This document shows positions 11,966 through 27,600 of a stretch of 64,000 bases of DNA, one piece after another (position 1 is the stretch's first letter; each line of letters starts with the position of its first letter). The notes below the pieces were generated by a model, which had not been told where the DNA came from, made no database searches, and was given only the letters and a program-made list of their open reading frames with translations. The stretch comes from Pascua guehoae (taxonomy: Eukaryota > Basidiomycota > Tremellomycetes > Trichosporonales > Trichosporonaceae), in contig BCJX01000009.1 in assembly GCA_001600415.1 (NCBI GenBank), positions 213,088 through 277,087 on the forward strand, read 5' to 3'. Position numbers and translations under genes: made by a program.

Positions 11966-13176
11966 ATGAACACTCTCACCTCAGTGTTCTCTGCGGGCCA
12001 GTCCGAACTATCTGACACTGCAGTGCGGCCCCCCGGGCGACCACACATATCCCCGCGCGCGTCAATGTACCCAGGCGTTGACGTGCCGCTGACGCGTCCA
12101 CGGCGACGGTCAACAGCCACATCGGCCGGTCCGACGCGCCCTGGCCTAGCCGGCGACCGCACGTCCTTTTACAGCGACGGCGGCGCATTCTCAGACGAGT
12201 GGTTCGACGACGAATACGACGATGAACTCGAACCTGATCTTGAGTATGAACCAGATCATACTCGGTCCAGAAAGAAGAAACGTGACGAACCCATGAGCCC
12301 CGTCGTCGTTGTCCGTGAGTTTGAGAGGTGTCGCCACCAGCAGAAGCAACCTCCATCTGCTGGGCCGCTCATGGGTCACACGCTAACAGGGCCGCAGTCT
12401 ACGTCGTGTTCTTCTACTTCGTGTGGCAGATTCTCACGCGCTCCGACGAGTCTGAGATTCTGGAACACCTCCCCACGACGTCGCCGTTGCTCGGCCCGCA
12501 CGCCATGGAGCAACGCACCTCGCCGTCACCTCTGCAGCAAGCGGCTTACCAGCTCCCCTACGCGCTGCCTCAGCTCCCCGCGGCTGTCCAGTCCAAGACG
12601 GATGCGTCGTCGTCAACCTGGCGCATTGTGCTCAACAGCATCATCTACCCCGTCTACCTCGGCATCACCCTCGTGGTCATCCCGCTCCCCTTCCTCCTCC
12701 AGGCCTTCAAGCTCATTCTCAATGTTCTCTCCACCATTCTTTATCCATTCACGTCGACCGCACGCCTTTTGATGCGCACCTTTGTCTTCGGACCTCTGGG
12801 CGTCGTGGGCGGGTTCCTCCAGGCCTTGTACCCCGTGTACGTCTTTGTCGGCGGTGTCGTTGGCGTCGGCACCTTCCTCGGCGTCGCACTGGGCTGGATT
12901 GGCAGGGTCCTCCTGTCGATTCTTGTCGGCCGCAAGTCGTCGTCGTCGTCCCGCCGCCGCCGCTCATCTCGCCGCTCAAAGAAGCATGCCTCGGCGCCCG
13001 CCGCACGCCCTTCGCACCACCGCGAGCGCCGCCCCTCGTACGAGTACGAGTATGAGCGTCGCTACGTGCCGATCATGGACGTTGTCCTTGATGACGATCT
13101 CGTCGACGGCCAGGTCCGCGGGACCGCCCGCGAAGCAGTTGTGCTCGGCCTCCGCCGCCGCGGCGCCATTCTGTAG
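11966..13176 (+). CDS. Multi-pass membrane protein, resembles Ldb16-type seipin cofactor (tentative)
   Basis: Two exons, 11966-12314 and 12398-13176, give 375 residues; the 83-nt intron has a GTGAGT donor and a CTAAC branch site and joins in phase 1. Residues 1-116 are soluble, with an acidic DEWFDDEYDDELEPD stretch and then a basic RSRKKKRDEP stretch just before the first hydrophobic segment (LYVVFFYFVWQIL, 117-129). A long hydrophobic region at about 193-234 (IIYPVYLGITLVVIPLPFLL and following) and a Gly-rich one at about 248-293 (ALYPVYVFVGGVVGVGTFLG) follow. The tail is Ser/Arg-rich and basic. This order, with paired hydrophobic hairpins containing YPVY motifs, reminds me of fungal Ldb16-like partners of seipin at lipid droplet/ER contact sites. 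That assignment is inference; a general ER membrane protein is the safe reading. Confidence 0.72.
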
Positions 13177-13208
13177 CTGAGCTACGCGCTGTGCTGTAGC
13201 TGAGCTAC
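13171..13208. repeat. Two copies of the palindrome GTAGCTGAGCTAC
   Basis: The 15-mer CTGTAGCTGAGCTAC occurs at 13171-13185 and again at 13194-13208. Each contains the near-perfect inverted repeat GTAGCT-G-AGCTAC. The first copy contains the TAG stop codon of the membrane-protein gene. The position between two convergent genes suggests RNA 3'-end formation or simple slippage. Confidence 0.85.
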
Positions 13209-13519
13209 AGTCGCAATCTTAAACGCGAGGCGCAGTTAGCTTACATCCTTGGGGATGGCCACACCGCAGGCAGGCTGCCACGCCTCGCCAACCTTCGTCC
13301 CGTGATACCCAGTTGTTGTTGTATACAATTTCGGCCTCCCTGGGCCGGTTTCCAGGAGAACACCGCACGATTCTCGAACACACGAGGTCCTCAACACTTT
13401 TTTTCCCACATACACTCGTTTGACGACCTCGACAACGTCTGTGAATATGCTACCGAAATGCATGGTGGTCTATTGATGCCTGTGGGATGTCTTTTCCTCT
13501 CTTCTTCATCTTCATCTTC
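13209..13519. other. Convergent intergenic region
   Basis: About 310 bp between the palindrome repeat and the stop of the minus-strand methyltransferase gene. Nothing coding is seen; it should hold the two polyadenylation regions. Confidence 0.5.
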
Positions 13520-15350
13520 TCAGAACATGATCTTTGCGTTGTCGTACATGCCCAGCATGGGGCTGAGACGGTCGCGCGTGCGCGTGGGTGCAACCACTTC
13601 GTTGCCGCCAAAGTGGCTGACAAAGTCTGCCTGCGAGTAGACGCTAATCTGGCGGCGGCGGAACCCGCGCACGCCCGACGACGAGAAAAAGTCTGATCCG
13701 AGTTTCTGTGCCGCATTCTTGCCCTTTGGTCCCCGCGGCTGCTCGTCGGGCGCTGCACGACGCGCGGGCGAGTTCATAATAAGCGAATAAGTGTCGCGGA
13801 GGAGCTCAAAGTCGGTCGGGAAGAAAATGTCAAAGTAGCCCTGCTTGACGAGGAATGTCTCACACGGCACCATGTTCCCGCCGTAGCGCGTCTGGACGAC
13901 GGGGCCGTTGCGCCCGGGAACGGCGTCGGGGAGCTCGGAAAAGTCGGCAACCAGCAGGCGGTGAGCAGGGAGCTGGTCACGCAGGCGCTCGAGGAACGCC
14001 GTCGCCTTGGTCGGGATAAAATCGGGTGGTGAGAGGTTGGGCGCGAACGGCATTTGGGCGTAGACGGAGCGCAGCGTCTGCGATGCCAGCAGAGGCTTGG
14101 CGAGTGGTGGGTGCGTCGCGGGGCTCGTCGGCAGCAGTCGGCGGTATGCCATGACTCGGCGCAGAAGTGGGTCTATCAGAGGCTCGTAAAGAAGCGTAAA
14201 GTCGCCCGTGGCGTCGATCGAGACCACCGCCTGCAGCGGCTGGAGCGTGGCAAGGTCGTACCGGATCATGTCGTGGGCAAAGTTGTCCTGGGCGTAAGAG
14301 ATGGGCACAGCGAGTCAGCATCTACTCACAAAGACCTCGAGGGCGACGACATAGCATGGGTCCGTCCCTCCGCCCTGCCACTTGAACACGTCCTCGTTGA
14401 TGACCTCTACGACGTCGTCTAGCCCCTCCTTGCGCGCACGCTCACGCTGACCCTTTGCGAGCGCCGCTGAAATCTCGATGATGCGGTACTTTGTCCGCGC
14501 ATAGATCTCGGGGTGGTTGTCACGGATAAACTTGAGCGAGTCGACCATGAACGAGCCGTTTCCCGCGCCGACCTCGTAGATGATCAGGTCCTCGTGTGGG
14601 AAATGGTTGCGCTTGTACTGGCTTAGAAGCGCCGACGTGAGGGCGCGCGCATAGTAGGGCTTGAACAGCTCGGTCGGTGTGTGCCACACTTGCCGACTCA
14701 ATCCCCCACCCTCTCCGCCATACTCGGCCTCGTACCGATCGGCCACTGCCTCCTGGAACGCGTTCTGGTCCGCAAAGCTGCCAAAGTCGTAGCCTTCGTC
14801 GGATGGCGGGGTGAAGATGGTCACGTTCTTTGAGAAGTAACCGTAGTGTGGCTGCACAGTGTCAGCTTACCGCCTATCTTGCTCAAGCTCACGTTGTACA
14901 AGCTGTCGTCGATAAAATCACGGACGAGCATCTTCACCCGTGTTGGTGGCTCGCGGAAGTTTGCAGTCTCGGCCGCCGTCATATGGCGGTACGTCTCGTG
15001 CTTGTTGTCAGCGAGGTGTTCTGCGCACGGCAACCGCGAGGAAGGTAGTGGGTTGTACTCACGTCTGGGTCTGGTTCTCCGGTGTATGACAACGACGTGT
15101 TAAAGTTGAATCGCTGCTTGGCTGTCCCCTTTGCAAAGCTCCCCTTCTCTCTGCTGTTGGGCTTGCCCCCATCTCCGTCCGACGCGTAACAACGGACATG
15201 GCGGGGCGTTGCTGACAGCGAGGGAGTCGCTCGTGGCCGCGAAGTCGATGCGTGGCCCGTGGCAGTGGCAGAGGATGCCAGTACACGAGCCCGTCCGGCA
15301 GTCGACGAGGTGGCCAGCTCACGCAGAGCGCGGCGCGAGATGGACGTCAT
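13520..15350 (-). CDS. Mitochondrial NDUFAF7/DUF185-family SAM-dependent methyltransferase
   Basis: NDUFAF7 (MidA) proteins methylate an arginine of the complex I core subunit NDUFS2 during assembly. Four exons, 15350-15063, 15000-14893, 14851-14330 and 14287-13520, give 561 residues; introns are 62, 41 and 42 nt, all in phase 0. The N terminus (MTSISRRALRELATSSTAGR) is an Arg/Ser-rich mitochondrial presequence. Family blocks: MLVRDFIDDSLYNPHYGYFS, then WHTPTELFKPYYARAL, the SAM-binding EVGAGNGSFMVDSL, YRIIEISAALAKGQ, and the EVFDNFAHDMIRYD block. The fungal form is longer than bacterial MidA. One acceptor (AAG before HETYRHM) is non-CAG but gives the only open frame. The gene shares a 432-bp divergent promoter with the RecQ/SGS1 gene. 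The family is firm; the NDUFS2 substrate is carried over from animals. Confidence 0.85.
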
Positions 15351-15782
15351 GCGAGTGTTGTGTGTGGTTGTTTTCGAAGCTCGAGTTCCAAGACCAGACC
15401 GCCGAGACGGCCGACGAGTTGACGGGTGGTGACCACCTCCACTGCTAATCGTGCCTTGAATCGACAAGCATCCACAATGTACTAGGTGCCACACGGATAT
15501 CGCCGTCGGTATCAACCACGTGAGCACACAGTCGGAGTGCAGGGCAGACTGTTTGGTTCCGCCACATCCGCCATTGTACACCATTGTTGCCACCAAGTCT
15601 CCCTGGGATCCCTGGGTCCGCGGAAGTGACGCGTTTGATGACTTTGTGTCCAAGACAACAAACTCGGCTCAAACGAGCATCACCACACCCATACTCGGTC
15701 TTGTCCCTTGTCGATACCTCCTTTCGACATGCTCCATTAACCATTCACCTCAACATCAACTGTACACAACACCCACACCATC
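15351..15782. promoter_or_regulatory. Bidirectional promoter, methyltransferase and SGS1
   Basis: A 432-bp space between two divergent start codons. It contains CACGTG-type sequence (ACCACGTGAG near 15517) and a CT/CA-rich run before the plus-strand start. No other feature is seen. Confidence 0.55.
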
Positions 15783-20112
<4,330 letters not shown>

Positions 20113-21837
20113 CCCAATCATGCATGTCCTCGCATGGAGTCATGGCCGTCATGGGTTGGGTCGCGGCGTGTGCAGTGTGTCTGGGTCCAGTGTGCAGCGG
20201 AGTACGGCATGCATATTCGATGGCGGCGTCCATGTGATTCGATTGGAGCGGCGATGTGAGCGGGAGGGTATATTAAATGCACGCGTGCGGAAGGAATGAG
20301 GGAGAGTGGTATTGTGACCATGTCTGGCTTGGCAATGGTAGGGCCAGCAGGGTGCAGGGTGGCCAGGGCGGATGAATGCATCCTCCCTTTGATCGATCAA
20401 ACAGTTGATCAATCGTTAGTGGGGACCGGATCTGGACGGGCCAGCATTGCGCACACTGCGCCGTGGTTTGGTTCCCGCCGGTGTGAGTATGTGCAGGGTC
20501 GTGGAACAAGCAGAGCCGAACAGATGAGCCACTCTGTGGGACTCAGGACGACGGACAGACACGCAGACGTATTCCTCGACTCGGGCGGCAGGAGTAAGGA
20601 TTACAGAATTGCACGAGTGTCCAGGATTGCAGAAAAAGGAGTGTAGTGCGTGCAGGATTACTGTCCACGACGTATTCTCGGAGCATTTCCACGACCCCAT
20701 TCGGCGCCTACCCCCAGATGCCGTCAGGCCCACCATACGACGTCGACTCCATCCTGTAAACAGGGCCGGCCGTACGGGTTGGGTACAGTGTGGGTTTTGG
20801 TGTGCAAGGGATCAAGGGCAGGTTGATCGGTGCACCGGGTGGACGCGATAGCGATACGCATGCAGCGGCCTTGGCGTAGCCGGCGGAGCGGCGGTGCGGG
20901 TGTAGTCGGTGTGGTGTAGACCACATGCATGTGCTGCGTGGTGCGGTGCATGGCGCATGGTGCTGTGCAATCGACACCATACCAATTCCGAACGTGCAGG
21001 GAGGGGTACACCCCACGGACGACCACGCGACACGGCCTGCGACACGGCCTGCGACACGTTGGACAAGGCTCGAGGGAGGCACCATGTGGTATACCTTTGT
21101 AGCTGTGGCTTTGGGTATACCGGCCGGTACGCGCCCATGCAATGCAAGGAAAGACCGGCAGAGCAGAGCAGAGCCAAGCAGAGGATACGCCATGCCGGCC
21201 CATAGGGGACGTCGCAGAATACCCAGAACGCGTGCGTCGCTGTCGTGTGCTGCGCGCCGCGGAAGTGGAGGCGAGGGCGGGTAGACGATGCCGACTTGCA
21301 TGGCATGTGGCATGAGGGCATGCGGGCGTGGCTTGGTATGTGCGAGCTTCATAGTCGTCTCAACGCACCGCGAGAACTGGGCCCGGGACCATGAGAGCAG
21401 ATGGCGGGGGTGAACAGCCGACGAGCTGACGAGGGATGGCGGCGTGGACGAGTCGTTGGTCGATGGATCACGGTTTGTCATGCTAGTGTGCCGCGTGCCG
21501 CCAACACAAAGGGTAGCAGAGGTAGCCAACCAGTTGTAGCAGCTAGCAAATGCAGAACGAATGCCATGCCGGTAAGTCTAACACGCGTGGTACCGCCATT
21601 GTGAGTGTGTGCTTTGTGCGCATGCTGTACAGGCGAAGCGGGCATGGCTGGCTTGGGTGCCAGTGTCTGGTCGATTCCGTCCACCCAGTGTGGCCGAAGG
21701 GTCCGTCCCACGACGCGCTCGTCGAGCTGGCAGTGCCCGTTGCGGGGAGGGGGTGGTTGGTCGGGTCATGAGCGGTCGGAGCAGGTCGAGCAGGTGGGTG
21801 GGGTAAGTGGGATCAGCAGAGATGGGATAGAAAGAGT

Positions 21838-21912
21838 AAGCGAGACAGGCAGAGTGGGACAGGCAGAGTGGGACAGGCAGTGGGACAGACAGAGCAAGTC
21901 GGACAGAGACCA
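21838..21912 (+). repeat. Short tandem repeat, GACAGGCAGAGTGG unit
   Basis: Three to four imperfect copies of a unit GGGACAGGCAGAGT run in tandem, ending in degenerate GACAGACAGAG. It lies in the gene-free region after SGS1. Confidence 0.8.
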
Positions 21913-22380
21913 AATGGGGACGACTTGGCAATGGCAAAGACCACACAGCACCGCCTACGTGAGTATCCCCCGCTCAATGGACTACCGAGGCGAGAGTCCC
22001 CCATGGCGTCGCAGCACACCACGCCCCCTCCCGTTGACATTCGGACCTCGGACTGAACGCAGAGTTCGGAGCGTGAGGAACATGGTTATCCTCGAGTGCA
22101 CTTGTGCCACATCCACATCCACATCCGCCACTGCGGTCCCCCACCTCCACTCCGACGTCATCATCGACCACCTCCCACACCACTGACTACCAGTGACAAG
22201 CTGTAGCTGGTAGCACGAGTCGCGAGTACGCGAGTCGACACACCCGTGGGGCGGTACTCGGCTCCCGGCCACAGAACATGACATGCATACCGCATGCCGT
22301 TTCCAGCGTTTCCAGTGCCCAGCAACTGTGAAACTGTGCAACTGGAAGGAGGCAGTAACGCGTCTGTTCCTCGCCCCTCG

Positions 22381-22437
22381 CTGCCCTCGACCCCTCGCCG
22401 CCCTCGCTGCCCTCGCCGCCCTCGCCGCCCTCGTTCC
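22381..22437 (+). repeat. CCCTCGCCG tandem repeat
   Basis: About six imperfect copies of a 9-nt unit (CCCTCGCCG/CCCTCGCTG). It would encode Ala-Leu-rich peptide in one frame, but no gene surrounds it. Confidence 0.8.
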
Positions 22438-23159
22438 TCTGCGCTCTTGTTCGCGTTCGGGTCCGGCAGCAGGTCCAGCGGGCACGTCGTTTATTTACTT
22501 CCGGTACGGCCGCGAGGCGCGTACGGCTACCTACGGTACCACACGGTACGGCCCGCTGCCCGTTTTCCGTGTCGTCGTGTCGGTTTCGTCGTTGTCGCAT
22601 GTTGTCGGTCGTTTCGTTTCGTGTTTCCCGTTCTGGTGTGGGGGACGGGGCATGTGATGTGGGGTGGTTCGTGGGGCCTTGCTCTGTTCCTACCGCGGGT
22701 GAGCGCTCTTGCATGCTTGCATCTTGTTTGGTCCTCTGTTCTCGATGGGTGCGGGAGGATGCTGGTAGTTGTGTGCCTTGTAATGACCACCGAGGTCATT
22801 TAGCACCCCAGTCGAAATACTTGTGCCCTCTTAGACTTATACCTCGGAAGTACAACCCCGGCTTTACTATGCACCACCATGCACATGCACCATGACGGCC
22901 ACGCAGCGCAGACGTCCAGAGCCCAGCTAATTAGCTACCCCCAGCTGCACGCATGCCGTAACACTTCACTCCCGCAAACCCACATATTCTCCAAAGTTTG
23001 GATCCAGGAGGGTTCAGGACGCGGCGTGCCAGGGCCCAGCGTGCGGGAGCGGGTGGGTGCACGTCGTCCCACGTCGTACTGTTGTTGGCCGTGGATGCAC
23101 AAAAGTGCGCACCCCGGGATGGCCAGGTCACCCACCACCCTTGTACATGCCAGGCCACC

Positions 23160-23255
23160 AGGCTCGCCACCATGCCCAGCCTGCCAGCCAGCATGCCAGC
23201 CAACCTACCTGCCTGCCTGCCTGCCAGCATACCAGCCAGCAGCAGCCAGCATTCC
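23160..23255 (+). repeat. GCCAGC/CTGC-rich simple repeat
   Basis: Alternating GCCTGCCAGCCAGCATGCC-like units and a run of CTGC tetranucleotides; imperfect, about 95 bp. Confidence 0.75.
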
Positions 23256-24475
23256 ACCCAGCCACGATGGCTCGACCCAGCCCTCCCATTCCTCGTATTC
23301 GGCCATTCCTCATCCCGCGCCCAGATTCGCCGTTCCCAACTTCTCAGCCCTTGGAATCTGGCCGCGTTCTCATTCACGCACAGTCACGTTTGCATTCGCG
23401 TCCACATTCACGTCCTCATTCACGTCCACCATGGCGTTTGTCACCCTTGGACAGTTGTACCGGTACACACACATGCACACACACCCACGCCCTAGATCCT
23501 ATGCAATGCGAATGCCACCGTTTCCTAATCCCCAGTCTCACCGAACAGGCGCATGTTTCGCGCACGCGTATCAGTAAATCCGCAACTGGCACAATGGCAA
23601 ATTTACACGCACGCCCCCGAGCCTATTCCCCCAAGTTGCCCCCGGCCCCCGGCAGCATCCCATTCGCCGCCCCGCGCACCCCCAACCTCGCCTGCCTCGC
23701 CTAGTCACCGAGAATTTTGGGTTTGGCTCGCGCCGCTGCGTGCGTCTCCGCATCTCCCACTCGCACCCTGCCGAGAGTGCAACGGCAGAGCACGGCGTAT
23801 ATGCACCCCCGCGGGCGATTCCCGCACTTGGTACGTGTCCGAGCTGCTCTTGCTCGTCCTGGTGCGTCGGTGGCGTTTCGCGTCGAGGAACGACGTTTCT
23901 TTGCGTGCGTGCGTTTCGTGTCGCTGCGTGTTCGTTTCGTGTCGGCAGTCACCCCCGTCTCACCTCTGTCTCACGTCAGCGCGCCCCGCGCTTGTTCGTC
24001 GCCCGGCCCCCACGAACGCCACTGCTGCTCGCGGCTGCGCGCCGCTGCTGCTTCCCGAATGTTCCGGAGCGGCGCTGTGGCGCTTGTTAATTAAACGTGG
24101 ATCGTTGCGGCGGGGGGTTTCCTGTTCTTTTTTTTTTTTTGCAGCCTGCGCTCGCTGCGGCTGCGCGGCGGTCGTGGGCGGCGCGGTGACTCTGAGGGCT
24201 GCCCTGTAATATGTTTCGGCCTGTCTCGGTGCGTCGGCACCAGTTTTTTTTCCGTCCAGCGTGGCGCGGGGCTTGTCCTGCAAGTCCTGGCTGCTTGGGT
24301 TTTGTATGGGTGGTTTGGTGGTTCCGTAGATACGGAGCTGGTGATGATGTGAGATGACGCGGCGAGGTGACGAGGGGGCGAGGGTGTGGCTTGGTCAGTC
24401 ACGGCGACTGACGTGGCTGGCCGGCGACTGCGTGGATAGGACGGGGCAGATGAGGGTACCAGGGAGTGTAGGGTG

Positions 24476-24690
24476 GGTGATGCATGTGAGGGCTGGGTGT
24501 GGGCTGAGGGCTGTGTGAGGGCTGTGTGAGGGCTGGGTGAGGGCTGGGTGAGGGCTGGGGTGAGGGCTCGGTGAGTCTTGGGTGAGGGTTGGGTGTGTCT
24601 TGGGTGAGGGTAGAACCAGGCGAGGGTAGAAAAGTAGGCGACGGCTTGGGACGAGGGTGGGATGAGGGTGGGGTGAGGGGAGAAGCCGAG
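24476..24690 (+). repeat. G-rich minisatellite, unit GTGAGGGCTGGG
   Basis: About 15 degenerate copies of a 10-12-nt unit (GTGAGGGCTGGG, GTGAGGGCTGTG, GTGAGGGTTGGG) span roughly 215 bp. All G runs are on the plus strand, so the array has strong potential for G-quadruplex formation. It lies in the middle of the gene-free region. Confidence 0.9.
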
Positions 24691-27600
24691 TGTGAGAGCG
24701 TACCTACGGGTGCGGGTACGAGGGTACGACGTCCTCGGGACCCAGGATGGGGATGAGGATGTCCCGTCCCCAATGCAAGGTGCGATTTCCAGTTACCAGG
24801 GATCACCAGGCGGCGTCATTCGCGTCCTCGCAGCGAGGTGGGACAGATTCCAGCTTTCGACAACGGATGGAAATGCGCCGAGACGGGCTCGTCGCCTCCA
24901 AATGTGGCAGAGGGACATTGGCTCATCGCCTCCAAGCGTGGCAGGGCTATGTGAGGATGACTCGGTGTGTGAATCATTGCCGAGTTGGTCTGGATAACAT
25001 GCATTTTGTGGGAGCAATGATGTGCATAATTTGCACGATGTGCTGATGTGCGTGATATACTCATGTGCCAGATGTGCTCATGTGCGCTAAGCGGTGATGT
25101 GCAGGTACAAATTGGAACATAAGGAGTGTCAGTTCCCAGTTCAATCGCGGTGCCACCGTCCTAGGTACATCCTCATCCACATCATCACCATGCTCACCAG
25201 CCAAGGTGGCTTCGTAGGCAGCATACACCTTGCAGACATGCACTTGCAGGCATCTAAGCATGTAAGAGTTGCCTATGTACGAAAACCAGGGTCCCGCTGA
25301 TAATGGGGTGCATGACAGCGTTACACTGAGCGTTATCATCGAGGCACAGTCGGGCTGGGTCCAGAATGTTGCCCGATTCTTTCTTGTTGCATGCCGTCTG
25401 GCCTACCCACCAACGCACAAGCTTGTTCAGAGCTACTGTAGCGCTCTCTGTCTGACTCTCTGCTGACTGTCTGCTGACTCTCTGCGACCCCTTCTGGCAC
25501 GCACCGAAGCCCCCCACTTCTGGGCCCCTGTCCTGTTTGCGATCATTCTTGCTTGTTTCTCCTTTTGCGATTACAGAACAACGCATGCATGAGCATAACC
25601 ATGATTGCGCCTAGACATGACACGCGCAGTCGTAGAGCACACGCCGGTGAACAAGCTCGGCTTCTCCTTGTGTGCCAGGCATACAAAAGTGCTCGACGCT
25701 ACTTCTGGAGGAGGCGGCGCACTCCGCCTGCACAGTGAACATGTATACCAGGAACAGCGCACGCGTCAAGGTTTACTAGTGACTAGGCCCCAGAGGTTGG
25801 CGACGTCTGGTTGTGACCTACCTCGCAGGCATGTCAGGTTTGCTCTTCTGATTTCTGCCTTGGTACCTGTCTGTACCTCGTGCCTTGCGATGCATAAAAC
25901 CTCCCCATCTCTCCCCCGACGCTCAGTGTCAGTTTGGCCGTGCAGTTGCTAGCCTGGCACCGATCTTTCCGGCACCATGGGACATACGCACGCCCGCAAC
26001 CCTCCCCAAGGGCTAAACCGGTGCCTCATCTAAACCCAGTTACATGGCCGGGCCCAATGCAACCTAGTTGGACCATATGTCCAGCGACCATGTTGGGGCG
26101 CCCAGCTGTGTGATTTAGCTGCGGCTGGGTTGTTTGGGCACCAGGTGTGCGATATAGGCTTTTTGCATGGTTGCTTCGCTCTGTCGTCTCTGAGCCCATT
26201 GATAAACTCTGGGCGTCTGCTCAACATAAGCACAAGCGTAAACGCAGCTGTCCAAACCTACGTTGGCTCCGGGTTCCACTCTGGCTCTGTCCCTCGCCAT
26301 CCCCACCTGTGCCTCGCCAGTGTCACCGTCACTGCTCCGCTCCCTCCGTTCCCACCTCCGCCCCGTTCCGCTCCCATCCGCACAGAGTTTGCTGTGCACG
26401 TCCACTGACGACGCGCTACGGAACAATGCAGCGGGGACGGGCCGGGAACGGAGCGGGGTCGATGCGGGGTTGAACCCGGACAGTTGCTCGGCTACCACAG
26501 ATGCGGGGGCGCCATATCGCACGTCCTGGTCCCGCAGTCACTATGGGTTGCTACAAGAATTGATCCGCGTATTGATCTGATCCCTAGCATGTTGATAGTC
26601 GAGGCGACTGTGGGGGAACTGGTGCTAGTGCACTAGTAACTTCAAGCATGACCGAGATATCGACGCCAGGCTGTGGCGCATGCCAGAGCACTCACTGTCC
26701 ATCAATAATGTCTCGTGCAGGCGGCCGACGCCGCTTGCCACCTGGCCCCTCTGGCAGCTATCTGCGACATGCTATTCTGTGTGGATCTGTATCTTCTCTT
26801 CGTCTCTTGGATCTGCTCGCCAAGAGTTGCACTTTGCACCTAGCTTAGTTCTGACACGGCACGGCACGTCGTGACCGGCGTTCGAACCACTTGCCCATCC
26901 GTTCCTCCAACTTCTGTACCTGCAGTCAATGATCATGTTCGGCTTCATGGCGGCACTCTTCGCAGCTGCACACCACCATCGTGCCCCTGTCCTGCTTCGT
27001 GTGTCTGTGACCCACCGGGCGGGTCTTGTGCCTCTCCCCCCTCGTTCGGCGTACTCGTTCCGCACCACAAGGTTGTTGATATTGCCCGCTCGCCGCTTTG
27101 CAGTCGTCATCATTAGTAGTGATACTCGGACCGCTGCTTGTGGGCCCCCTCCCCCCGCGTTGACACCAACACCACCTCGCGGTCGACTAACTCGTGGACC
27201 ATGCATGCACGTATGGGGCCAACTGCACCCCACGTGTCGCGCGGCTTTGGCATGCTGGATGTTCGCGTGTCTTGTTCTGAACGCGTCGGTTTGTCTGCCC
27301 ATGTTCCCAATCTCGGCAGGCCCCTTTGTCCACCCCTCTGCCTTGTGCCTCATGCCCGCATGCCCGTCCCCTAATGTTGCTCGCAGGGTGCGGCTTGGCA
27401 CCCGCGTCTGCTCGCCGAGCAATCTAGCCCATTTGCGCGTCGGTACCGTTGTCTCGGTATAATCCGTCGTCCACCCGCGGCACCCGCGGCAGCCCTAGTG
27501 AGGCCTAGTTTTCCCTTCGGCGTTCAGAGCAGATAGGCCGTGGTGGGTGGGCTCTCGTGCCCTGGAGGCGGCGGGGGCGGGGGCGGCGCCGGCTGACTCT

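Noticed and set aside
14852..14892. 19-nt intron in the NDUFAF7-type gene starting GTAAGC
   Set aside because: Too short; the 41-nt intron from GTGAGC restores the family block DDSLYNPHYGYFS.
22283..24209. Several overlapping frames of 120-230 residues in the gene-free region
   Set aside because: All are low complexity, overlap each other on both strands, and cross tandem repeats; no domain or splice pattern.
26870..26900. GTTCGAACC, a possible T-arm of a tRNA
   Set aside because: On neither strand is there an acceptor stem or A-box 44 nt upstream.
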